Source: Ustulina deusta
Taxonomy: Eukaryota; Ascomycota; Sordariomycetes; Xylariales; Xylariaceae
Assembly: GCA_023159155.1 (NCBI GenBank)
Contig: JAJNNX010000039.1
Coordinates: 186,001-250,000 of the forward strand
DNA length: 64,000 nt
Direction of reading: 5' to 3'
Both the position numbers and the translations under genes were made by a program. Within the stretch, counting starts at the first letter, position 1, and each line of letters opens with the position of its first letter. Shown in pieces: positions 22,801-33,472 of this stretch. The notes below the pieces were generated by a model. It saw nothing but the letters and a program-made list of their open reading frames with translations, did not search any database and had not been told where the DNA came from.

Positions 22801-25056
22801 TCTACAAGGCTTGGAGGGCATGGTGGACTTCAGCCGCACTCCTGTTATCGTCGGATTCTCCGAGCTTGGGCCGTTAGGCTCTTCACGCACCCGGTGGCAA
22901 AAGGAGAGTCTCGGCAAGCTAAACCAAGATGGTTTGACCGAGATGGCATGGTTGATGGGTCTCGTCAAGCACCAGGACGGCCTAGTCAATGGCGAGCCGT
23001 ATGCTGGCTGGCTGGACGTAGAATCCGGAAAACCGGTACAGGAGGATGAATTCGAAACGCGCTATGGAGAGTACATTCTAAACCATTCCGGTATCCGATT
23101 TATTGAACCCGAAGGCTTTGATGAATATGATCCCGCGAAGAAAGAGCTCATTGAAGAAGTCGTGTTAGACGAGGACCTCCCAGCGTTCAGCACGTCGGAG
23201 TCTCTCGCCCGATCGTTTGAGCTTCGACACGGAGACAAAGTTAGCATCTTCCCAGAAGGTTCCGATTCTGAGAACTGGACTGTCATAATCAAGCGCGGCG
23301 CCACATTCTTCGTTCCCAGGTCGACCAGCGGCCACCAAATCGTCGCCGGGCAGGTTCCCAAAGGCTGGAATGCAGCTACTTATGGAATCCCAGAAGACAT
23401 CATTGCTCAAGTGGATCCTGTCACATTGTACGTGCTTTGCTGCGTTTGCGAAGCCATGTTCAGTGCCGGCGTTGAAGATCCCTTTGAGTTCTACAAGCAC
23501 ATCCATGTTTCCGAGTTGGGTGTTTACATAGGCTCCGGTGCGGGTAGTCTCAAATCTATGCGCGACAGTAAGTTACTTTAGATTCATCTCTCCCTTGCCC
23601 TTTCAAGCAACTTCTTGCCTAGCGATTTGCAGTAACGAGCTGTTGTATCTGCCGTGACCTATACGGATATTGTTCGAAACACTGTCCGCTGACTATTGGT
23701 TTTCTAGTGTACCGTCGCCGCTACCGCGACAACCCCGTAAAAGGCGACATCCTGCAGGAAACATTCTTAAACTCGATGGCGGCTTGGACCAATATGCTTC
23801 TTTTTGGTGCGACAGGGCCGCTTAAGACCCCCACAGGCACATGTGCGACAGCCGTGGAATCCCTAGATATCGCCTGTGACAGCATTCGGTCACGGGGCGT
23901 CAAGGTCGCTCTAGTGGGCGGCACGGATGATCTACAGGAAGAGCTCTCTACTGAATTCAGCAACATGAAGGCGACCATGGTAGCCCAGCAAGAAATTGCC
24001 AAAGGCTTCCTCCCATCTCAAATGTCGCGGCCGACGGCGTCTTCACGTGCCGGCTTTGTAGAGTCTGCCGGTTGCGGCGTCCAAATTGTGATGAGTGCCG
24101 AACTAGCCCTACAGATGGGCCTCCCCATTTACGGCGTCGTGGCCTACACGCAGATGGCGGGTGATGGCGTGGGCCGCTCCGTGCCGGCACCAGGAAAGGG
24201 TATCCTGACAGCGGCACGAGAGGCGCATGGAGCTTCGCAGTCGCCACTATTAGACTTCCATTATCGCCGATCAAAACTCGAACAGGAATTCGCCACGATC
24301 GAGGAATGGCGGCTGTCCCAGTATGCCGGTACCCCAGATGCTAAGTCCGACGAGATAATCGAGTCGGAAGTGGCCTGCCGCAGAGCACATGCCCAGTGGC
24401 TGTGGAATGGAGATATCCGCCAGCTTAATCCATCCATCTCCCCCATGCGAGCCGCGCTAGCGGTCTGGGGGTTAACGATCGACGACATCGGCGTAGCGTC
24501 CTTCCACGGCACCTCTACCAAGGCCAACGACAAAAACGAGAGTTCCGTCATCAACGAGCAGATGACGCACCTCGGCCGTACTGAGGGCAACCCGGTTCTC
24601 GTGGTCTGTCAGAAGTACCTTACAGGCCATCCCAAGGGCGCCGCAGGGGCGTGGATGCTGAATGGCTGCCTGCAGATACTCGAGCATGGGCTTGTGCCGG
24701 GGAACCGCAACGCCGACGACGTCGATGGAGCGCTGCAAGCCTTCCCGCACCTGCTGTACCCGTCCGAGCCGATAGCTGTGCCTGGCATCAAGGCGTTTAT
24801 GCTGACGTCGTTCGGATTCGGGCAAAAGGGGGCCATCGTGATCGGTGCGGCGCCACGCGTCGTGTTTGCTGCATTGACGAGAACGGCATTTGAAACGTAC
24901 CGCAGACGTGTGGAAGAGAGGGGCCGTCGAGCTGACAGGGCGTTTCAGCGCGCCATGTTGAGTAATTCGGTCTTCAAGGCCAAGGACCACTCGGCCTGGA
25001 AGCAGGGCGGGAAGGCGGCAGAAGCCTTCTTCCTGGACCCCCAGGTCCGCGTTTGA
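19866..25056 (+). CDS. Fatty acid synthase alpha subunit lacking the C-terminal phosphopantetheinyl transferase domain
   Basis: This subunit carries the ACP, ketoreductase and ketosynthase of the fungal type I FAS. Five exons (19866-19960, 20044-20070, 20133-20602, 20658-23567, 23708-25056) encode 1,616 aa. Exon 2 is only 27 bp, but the joins rebuild LLIELLTYQFAFPVQWINTQ, a conserved N-terminal stretch, and both flanking introns have CTAAC branch points. The ACP attachment Ser is residue 200 in SGGKSTLQNE. The ketoreductase begins near 585 (LVTGAGAGSIGMEV). The ketosynthase Cys is near 1,213 (PTGTCATAVES), with His in SFHGTST and GHPKGAAGAW. The protein stops at LDPQVRV, where housekeeping alpha subunits (about 1,880 aa) continue into the PPTase domain. 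HexA/StcJ-type secondary-metabolism subunits are, as I recall, similarly short. The ACP would then need an external PPTase. Confidence 0.95.
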
Positions 25057-26310
25057 TTTCGTGATCATGCCATCGTCCATAGTGTAGGGAGATAGACGAC
25101 GCTTGCATCCGCACGGCCCAATCGTGGATACGGGAGCTATCTCTGTTTATCTAGAGCTCCACTGGTAGATAGTTAATAGCCTACCTGCGAGGGACTGTAT
25201 CAAGCAATACAATGATGATGACGAGACGATGGGGCCAGGCCGGGCTTGTAGCCGCGCACCGTACCCTCCACGTGCTGCCGTCGATGCTCATGCACTGTTT
25301 CCGGCGCACCTGTCTACCGGGATCTGGATCCTTGGGGGGCGTGTACCTTGTTGTCTATGTCAGAGCGGGCGCTAAGCCCTTTGCTGCCCACCCGTAACAC
25401 TGTGACTAATCAAGGTGACCGCCAGGTCGCATGCAGTGGAGAGACGTGCTCGCTTTGTCACGGTAAATAAGCCGACTGGAACTACACCACAGTACGGAAT
25501 CGGCATATCACTAAGTCAGCCCTAACCACCGCCCTGGTCGGGGGACTGTCTCATATAGACCAAATTATATGTTACAGTGCATCCGGCAGCCCGCCTGACG
25601 ATGCCATGTCTTCACCGTGGCTCTCTACATGTAGATAGACTACACTTTCTTCGAGGATGGAAGATTCAACACTTGCATGCGGAATACCTGCAAGCGCCGC
25701 CTTTGCCAGGATTCGTTTCGAAAGTAAGCTAGTCTAGGTATGTAAGAAAACTAGTGTATCGGGTGGCGAAAGCTTGGTATAATGAGCTCGGAAGATATAT
25801 GTATTCAACCTTCCGGCATCAGCAGTATTTTATGTGTTAGAAATCAGTTTGCGTCCCGGCTTTTCGCGAAGTAGTGGTGTATTTCCACCTTTTCCGTTGT
25901 CTAAAACAACTTGTAATGTCTCGCTTGTAGTGTAGATATGCGGCCATCATGCAGTTGGCAGATAACGGCCAGCGGCAGGGGGTCGCCGCAAGACCTCACG
26001 ACTATTCTAGGAAGGTTTATCAATGCAGTCAGATACCTTTCAGTTATGCTTATGAGATGGGCAGTTCTCGTCTATCGTTTCTGGGTAATATTATGACCAA
26101 TAGCCTGATTCCGTCCATTCACACTAATCATATAACATTGGCGCCGAGAATGGTATTTCGTAAATCACCACCCTATACTGCCATGCTGTCTTCGTCTTCT
26201 ATACCTTGGCCATTTCAGCTTGAGTCTTGGATCTCTGCCAAGAGGGCTATCCTAGCTCCGCTCTTTCTATTTGCTATTTCTATTTGATATTTCTGAACTG
26301 CCCAGACTAA
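25057..26310. other. intergenic region between FAS alpha and the transcription factor
   Basis: This is the 3' flank of FAS alpha and the promoter of the Zn2Cys6 gene. No gene is supported. I found no CGG-N10-CCG site here by eye, so the regulator may not control itself through this motif. Confidence 0.5.
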
Positions 26311-28907
26311 ATGTTCCGCTCTAGACAAACCTCCCTCGGGGGGGACCCCCAAGCACCACGACCCGACCCGGATAGTGATTCGGCTTCCGCTACACGTACA
26401 GATACCAGGCAAAAACGCCCGCGGCTTACCAATGACCGAGAAGATCAACATGATCCCCCTCCTGCTGCTTGCAACCAGTGTCGACTGCGTAAAGTCCGGT
26501 GCGATCGCCTGCAGCCCGAATGTTCCAACTGCCGGAAAGGCGGCATTGAGTGCAATTCGTCCAATACGCTGAAGCGTGTCAACCATGTAAAACAGCTGTA
26601 AGTTGTCCTTTGAGTCGGGAAGTGTTCGTCAAACTGATTGCTTAGGCGCGATGACTTCTCTAACGTATCAAAGCAGCTCACTGATGTTGGTCACACTTTG
26701 GGTGTCCTCACCGAAATCACCCGCCAGATTACCGCACGACCCTGTCCTCATGCCAAAAATCCATGTTCTCCTCCTCATTTCAGCCATACAAGTCACGATG
26801 CCCTGCCGCTTCCAGCATCTGGGCTCCTTGACTTTTTTCAGCTTCCCGGTCAGGATGATCGCAGTGCTTCACTCGACCTTGAGGGCAAAGACGAGCCCCC
26901 AAGTGAGACCATCCAGTTGTGTCATGGCGGCGAGCGTCTGTATAGCTATCCAGCGCCCCTCGTCCTGATCAAGTCTCTGTTACACCAGGCGGAGGGACTC
27001 CTCGCCGACTCGGAGAAGCAAGGCGAAGGTCATGAGGGCGAAAGGGAAAAGGTTGCTCGTAAGCTCCAGGACCCAGCCGCGAGAGCCACAATACAACGGA
27101 AGCTAGGAGATTTCCCCTTCGTCCCCCCGTATCGAGGATTTTTTATATCTAGCGACATGAGCCCCCTCACCACCCCTCCTCGCCTGATGGTGAACCTCTT
27201 CGTCAATGGCTATCTTCAACATATCAACACGCGAACGCCTATTTTCGATGATGAAAATCTGCATCATGCCATAGATGCTCATTACAGCGATAAACAGCTT
27301 CAGGATAGCGGAGCACGTGCTCTAATCATAAACAACATCATTCTTCTGGAACTTAGTCTCGAGATCAAAACCGGTCGTGCCTCGCGTCCCACTTCCCGCG
27401 TACCAAACGACGAGATATTGCCTTCCTTTCTGAAGAACTGTGATCGGGCTATCAGCAATCTGGATGCTTTCAACGCCCCTACCATTCTCAGCCTCCAAGC
27501 ACTGATGACTCTTGTATGTATTTGAAAACCCCTTATTCCCAATGAATCCACGCTTGCTGATCCTCTCCACGATAGACATTGGTTGCTCAGGAGTTTTACA
27601 GCAACGCCATAGCGGAGAGAGTGTGTCAAGCGACTGTTCAAGTTGGCCGTATAATGGGTATTCACCGCTCGAAAGACGGTCACCGGGGCGAAGGAGCTAA
27701 TACGGGCGACGTGCGTGGCCGGCTTTTCCGAATTCTCTATGCCATGGATAAACAGCGTGTTTTCATGACAGGTCAGCCGTGTGATCTACATCTGTTCGAT
27801 TCGGATCAACACATTGGCCCCGACCGCCACCGCCAAGACGACGACCACCCCATCGGTGACGCTTTTGACCACCTAATGACCATCTGGGAGGAGATCTACC
27901 TTAATCTCTATTGTGCGAGGGCGACCCGTTCCAGTGCGGACACACGGCTTATCCAGATGCGTTTCGTGGCCAGTTCCATTGACAGGTTCGCTCAGACCCA
28001 TGCCAAACTACTGTCTCCATGTTCGCCAAACGACGCAGCAGATGCGGACCTGTTGCGGATAGAACTGCTGTACGGGTACCAAGTGTCGCAAATCCTCATT
28101 CTTCGGTGTGATCAGGACAACGAGCACAGCTTGAGCAACATGCGTGATCTTGCTCGCTCGAGTCTTGGGCTGATCCTCGAAGCGTGTAGACCACCTCTGA
28201 CCACAGCCCGATATGCGCTGCTGGCCATGATGTTCCGTAGATACCCGATGGTGGCTTTTGTCGAGCTTGTCGCTTTCCAACTCGCTGACCTTCCCACAAA
28301 AGGCGAATTTGATGCAACGGCCCTAGCAGATATCTCTTTACTCAGGGAGGTATGCAATCAGCTTCAAATGCTGCAATATGACAACCTGACGCACATTTTC
28401 TACGCTCGCTTGAGCGAGGGCCTTAACTGGGCCCTAGAGACCCTGGAAGCATTGGCAGAGGCCCTCATCAGACCGCCGTCGCTCAAGCTTCCCAGACAGC
28501 AAGATGAATTCTCACAGCAAATCAAAGATAACGATCGCGAGGCGGCAGCAGAATCACCACCCAACGCTTCGCCGAACATGTTCGATGCTTGCGGCTCTTC
28601 AAGCCGAGGCAGCCAGGATTTCTCGCGGCTCACATTATCTCGTCATGACAAGAAGAGTTTTGCTACCCAAAGCAGCGGACGACCTGTAGAGATGACAAGT
28701 TTCGGCTTTTTCGCGCCGGACCCAGAGCGAGCCGAGTTAATCTCTGCACCCCCGTCCCCGGTTTACCAGCTTGGAAGTTCGAATTTTGCTGCCTCACAAT
28801 CTCAATTGGAATTGGCTTCAGGGTCGCTGTCAAGTAACGTCAATTGGAACAACTTCAACTTAGACTTCTTGCAGGGACCTTTTGCACAAGGAAGTAGGTG
28901 GCACTGA
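26311..28907 (+). CDS. Zn2Cys6 binuclear-cluster transcription factor (likely cluster regulator)
   Basis: Three exons (26311-26597, 26646-27513, 27591-28907; introns of 48 and 77 bp) encode 823 aa. A Pro/Asp/Ser-rich N-terminus is followed by a canonical C-x2-C-x6-C-x6-C-x2-C-x6-C finger spanning about residues 54-81, starting CNQCRLRKVRCD. A basic linker and short heptad-like region (NVSKQLTDVGHTLGVLTEI) could dimerise. The central part fits the fungal-specific regulatory domain (Fungal_trans): ALMTLEFYSNAIAERVCQ, GIHRSKD, RLFRILYAMDKQRVFMTGQP. The C-terminus is long and Ser-rich, typical of activation regions. It sits between FAS alpha and the transporter, inside the cluster, so pathway-specific control is likely. 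Gal4-type dimers bind inverted CGG triplets, which matches the palindromes listed separately. Confidence 0.92.
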
Positions 28908-29480
28908 GGCTTATTTGGTAAGCCATAGCGGCTGATCAAAACAACGATAGACCTAATATCTCGAATACACCTAATAGACAACACTAAATTTATATCGACG
29001 GGCTCGTTTTTATGAGTCATGTGACATCTCTGTATGTCTTTAAATTGATACTACTCTTGTGCCATCGGTGTCCGAGCATTGAATAACTTGTAGTTGAAAG
29101 TACACACGTACTTAGGACCATAAGGGCAATGATCCGATTACTCGGGATGTAAACTCCGCACAATGCATTGTATCAGCCTCAAATACGCTTCTGGTTCCCA
29201 GATCGTTGGTGCTAAAGAAACCGAAATAATGGCACATTGTTTCCGCCACTAGGTTTATCTATAGTCAGCCTCTATGGCCGCACCTGTTCCTCTAATTATA
29301 TCGGTGTCTAGAGAAATTTCTATGCATACCGCTAAAATGTATGTCTATATATAATGAAATTGTGCCAACTCCCCGCTCAGATGTCCACCAATACTCAAGC
29401 CACTCATAACGCAAGTGGCGCACCTCGTCGAGACGCTTCTAAAATCAACACGCCATGTAAACAAATTTGGAGTACTCGTT
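28908..29480. other. convergent spacer between the regulator and the MFS transporter
   Basis: This holds the AT-rich 3' flanks of two convergent genes. No gene or strong structure was recognised. Confidence 0.6.
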
Positions 29481-31099
29481 TTAGATCGTGGAAACGCTGT
29501 TCTTGGACCACGAGCGAATACGGCTGCCATAAAGATAGAAAGATATGGGGATGGGAATCAAGGCAATACTTATAAAAGCGAGGGTACTCGTTGCCCAGGA
29601 TACTCCGAGATTGTGGTACAAGTAAGGTCCAAAGAGCGGGAAGGCGGCGGCGAAAGAGCTCCGGATCAGCATGTTTCCACCAAGAGCACTATTCGCTATG
29701 GGAGCGTAGACATCGACAAGATAGTTGAAACATTGCACGAAAATCATGTACATACCAGCACCTGTAGGGATGCTGCCTATGACTTGCCCGGGCCAGGGGA
29801 TTGAAGGCCGCGCTGTCCAAGCAAAAATGAACAGTCCAGCGGGCACAATGCAACCGCCCACAACCATAGTTGGTAGCCGCTGTTCCGGAATGACTTTGCC
29901 ACCATTTGCCCGGATCGATGCAGCGAACTTCGTCTTGGTGTGCCAAATAACGCCAGCAGCGCCGAAGATGACACCTACCGACAAGCCGAGGAAGGGTAAC
30001 GCGCTAAGACCTTGTGACCAATGGCGGATTTCGACGTATTCGATCGGATAAGATACGAAGACGAGGTATAGGATGCCGTATATAAAGGACTGGTAGATCG
30101 TGATAAGGACGAGGATGGGCTCGGTGGCTAGCAATGCGAACGGGCGCATAAAATAAATACGCACGACGTCCATTATACCCATATGTTTTTTATTGTCGAA
30201 AACTGTCCTCGCTTCCGGTTTCTCGCCACTCTTACGAAGCTTGGCGGCGCGTGCCTGTAGAATCTTGGATCCAAGTGTCTCGGGAAGGCCGAACAAAACC
30301 AGCACCACGGCACTACCTCCCATAATGGCACTGAGCCAATGGCACCACCGCCACCCGAGATACGACGCGGCAACAAAATTACCGATAATAGGGGCTAAAA
30401 CGGGCGACCCAAAAATGGTACCGATGCAGGCGGCGATAGCGATGCCTCTGTTTTCTGGGCTCCAGATATCGACGACGCCACCAGCAGCTAAGGATAGCGG
30501 AGCTGCGCCGAAAGCGCCCTGGAAGAACCGGGCAATTAGGAGAGTCTGTATGTTCTTACCGACAGCTATCGGAATGGTGAAGATGGTAAAGAGAAGCATG
30601 CCCATCGTCATGGGCCACTTGCGGCCGAAGCGCTCTGACGTAGGACCCCATAACGGGGGACCGATCGAAAACCCCTGTCACGAATATGTTGATAACTTGA
30701 TCGCATGGATCCCTCACTACACCTCGTACGAAACAAGTGAGTCATATGGGGAGGGGGGGGAGAGGTGCTCACGAGCAGGAAAAGGCTAATACCCAGCGTC
30801 ACGACGATTGTACTCTGATGAAATTCAGCTGCGACTTGTTTTGCGCCGCTGCTCCAGATGCTGCTGGCGAGCGTGGCACACAAGTTGCCATAGATCCAAA
30901 TGCCAGTAATGAAGAACTTGTAGCGCGTCGAATAGTTCTGGGGGTTCTCGGGGTCGTCGGGTCCGTTCCAAGTCACCAAGTTCACATCCTCCTCTTCTTT
31001 CCTCTCCTTCTCCGTATCCCCTCCCGTCGTCGGCAGCCCCACCACGGCTTCTACGTCTGTCAGAGACCCCGAGGACGGCGGGGTGGCAGTGTCGGGCAT
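29481..31099 (-). CDS. MFS transporter, DHA1 (drug:H+ antiporter) type
   Basis: It is a probable plasma-membrane exporter of the cluster product or a precursor. Two exons (31099-30773 and 30674-29481) encode 506 aa. The GTGAGC...ACAG intron falls after SLFLL, and the join gives LFLLGFSIGPPLWGPTSERF, the usual second-helix and loop-2/3 region of DHA1 proteins with the GPTSERFGRK motif. The N-terminus is acidic and cytosolic (EKERKEEEDVNLVTWNGPDD), as in fungal DHA1 carriers whose transmembrane region starts after 'WNGPDDPENPQNY'. Around 12 hydrophobic segments follow. I start at MPDTATPPSS because the longer frame has no upstream ATG. It converges with the regulator gene. Confidence 0.9.
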
Positions 31100-32665
31100 G
31101 GTAGAAACGGACAACTGATCATCAACTCGGCTCACTCTGGTGTCGTCGTAAGTTGGGTCGTAAGTTGCTTCGGAGACACAGAAAGTTACCGGTCGTTAGT
31201 GGATGGCGCCGAAGACGGGAAGACCATGTAACTAGACAAGCCAAGACACAAAACATGGGCGGGCGACATAAAAACAAGGGCACTGTTGGACATTTTGCTG
31301 CTATGCCCTTGTCCCCGGCCTCCCCCGATCCCCCGACCCTCCGCGATCAACGTTGTAACGATTGCCACTGTGATGTAAATAGATAAATCTGTCATTCCTG
31401 CCACAGCCAATGAGGAAGAGTAAGTGCTTACAAGTTGTGAGAACACAAGTGCATCTGCGCTCACAGTTTGATCAACAGGTATTTGACAACCTGATCAAAG
31501 AATTACCTGGCACACTAATGTAGGTACACTTTCTAGCGTCCACTACGAAATCGGTTCCCGTTCTCAACCTTGTCAGCCTGGTGCTGTCTGATCCTCGGCG
31601 CTGGTCTTACGCTGGCGTTGGTGTCTTGGTGTCTTGGTGTCTTGGTCTTACACTACCTACACTACTGTGAATAGGGTCGCCCCGTCCTCCCGTCCCAGAT
31701 AGTGTAGTGGCCTCCTACACTACAGAGCGTAGTGTGGTGCAGATAGTACGCGGGGAATAGTTTATCTTCGGTGGTCGGCATGCGGAACAGTAGCTCGCTC
31801 TCGGCGGCCGGCACCCGAGCCATCATCAGGTAGCGACGGGTAATTGTCATCTTTACCCATGCCAGATATTACGCGCTAATCTGTATGTGGACATTACCCT
31901 GCCGATCAGAGCCCGTTTTGCCAAGATTCCATACAACACCGATGCCTAGTCCAGGTATTCAAGCTACACTCCACTACCTACTGCATTTACACTAATCAAG
32001 ACCCTCGAAGTGAGCGGTGTAGTGCCGGGCTAAGGATTACATTACAACCCTCTTGGCAGTAGAGGATTAAGTGTAATTGAGATTCCTTTGGGTAGAACCC
32101 GTGGGTGGCGCTGATATCAGAAAATCACCGCCACCTTATTCCATATCTCGGTTTGAAAATCACGTCATTCGTGTTTTGTCACTGCGAATTGAGCCATCCC
32201 GCAACGGGCTTAGAGTGGCATACACGTGTAGAAGGTACAAGCACGATCAGCAGAAGACTGTCGTTGATTGAGCGAAACGATAACTGAACCTATTCAAGCC
32301 CGCTAGGAACGGTCGTAGTGAGGAAAGAGGCGACTGTCGGAGTTAGTTTCGTATACCTGGGATATGCCACACATCCATCTGGCGAGAAACCTGAGCAGAA
32401 ACAAGGAGGGGTTCATCTTGGCTCCTCTCGGAAGTCGTCGATACAGGGAATTTGGAAACAGAAATATAGATGGTTGACTGCAAGGAGAACCGAACTACAA
32501 TAGATCCAGCATCTTTCAGCCGTCTGACGTTTAGACGAAGATGTCAAATACCGGCGAAGTGTATCGTCGGGCTGGAACCCGTGCCCGAATGTTGGATCGT
32601 GCTTTTAAGGTGAGCCCCCCCATGCAAAGTGAGTTGGCCAAACACCAGCCCAACCCGCCTAACCA
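31100..32665. promoter_or_regulatory. intergenic region upstream of the MFS and YrdC-like genes
   Basis: No gene is supported between the divergent starts at 31,099 and 32,666. It contains the CTCGG-N10-CCGAG palindrome at 31,800, a short (GTCTTGGT)n repeat at about 31,620-31,645 and several TACACTAC/GTAGTGTA copies at 31,650-31,740. Confidence 0.55.
31800..31819. promoter_or_regulatory. CTCGG-N10-CCGAG palindrome (candidate Zn2Cys6 regulator site)
   Basis: The arms are identical to those at 16,617 and the spacer is again ten bases. The site is 701 bp upstream of the MFS start codon and 847 bp upstream of the YrdC-like start, so it could serve either gene. Confidence 0.5.
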
Positions 32666-33472
32666 TTGGCCCACCTTGCCTCAGCTCCCCAATCCATCCT
32701 CACTATGGCACCCCGCGTAATCCCGGCCCCCGGGGTCCTGCCAGACTACAAGCGTGACGCCCGTGAAGCTTTCGAGTGTTTGAAAGCGGGCGGCGTGATC
32801 ATTGTTCCCACAGACTTCGGTTACGGCATCATGTCGGCCAGCAATCCGGGCATCGATCGGGCTTTCAAGGCCAAAAACCGGGTTGAAGGCCATACTCTCG
32901 GTGTAATCGGTAGCTTTAGGGCGTTCGAAAACCTTTGCACTCTCCCGCCTGAAAAGATGGAGATGATCCGTGTCCTCACAGTGGACATGGATCAATCACT
33001 CAACACGGTGGCGCCGCTGAAGAAGGACCACCCGATGCTTGCTCACCTCACCCCTGAGAACCGGTTCCGCGTGACGAAAGGAGAGACGCTCGGCATGAAT
33101 ATAGGCGAGAGTCCATTCTTGCGGGAGCTAGGCCACTTGAATGACGAAGCTGACCAATTGATGGTTGGCAGCAGCGCCAACATCACGGGTACTGGGCAGA
33201 AGCTCCGCATCGAAGACATCGAGCCCCAAGTCTTCGCGGCTGCGGACCTGGTCGTGGATTACGGCCTACAGCGGTATCACCGCTACCAACGGTCGGGAAC
33301 AATTCTCGACGTCGCGAACATGCGCATCCTTCGTATCGGCGCGGGTTATGAGATCTTCCGAGAGCGCGTCAAGAAATGGTGGGGTTACGACCTGATCCCA
33401 GATCCGGTCAACAAGACGGATAATGTGGGTGTAAGCCACTCCATCAAGACCGCTTATGCAGAGACGTATTAG
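32666..33472 (+). CDS. YrdC/Sua5-like (threonylcarbamoyl-AMP synthase fold) protein
   Basis: A single exon of 268 aa, or 255 aa if it starts at the second ATG (32,705). The YrdC fold is indicated by FECLKAGGVIIVPTDFGYG near the start, FKAKNR (the KxR-type nucleotide/carbonate-binding segment) and VGSSANITGTGQ (the SxN motif). True Sua5 has an additional C-terminal domain and is longer; bacterial TsaC-like stand-alone domains are shorter. Catalytic TC-AMP synthesis for tRNA t6A is possible, but the divergent sequence may have another role, and housekeeping Sua5 is presumably elsewhere. It is the first gene right of the MFS transporter, so it may mark the cluster edge or belong to it. Confidence 0.85.
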   Translation: MAHLASAPQSILTMAPRVIPAPGVLPDYKRDAREAFECLKAGGVIIVPTDFGYGIMSASNPGIDRAFKAKNRVEGHTLGVIGSFRAFENLCTLPPEKMEMIRVLTVDMDQSLNTVAPLKKDHPMLAHLTPENRFRVTKGETLGMNIGESPFLRELGHLNDEADQLMVGSSANITGTGQKLRIEDIEPQVFAAADLVVDYGLQRYHRYQRSGTILDVANMRILRIGAGYEIFRERVKKWWGYDLIPDPVNKTDNVGVSHSIKTAYAETY

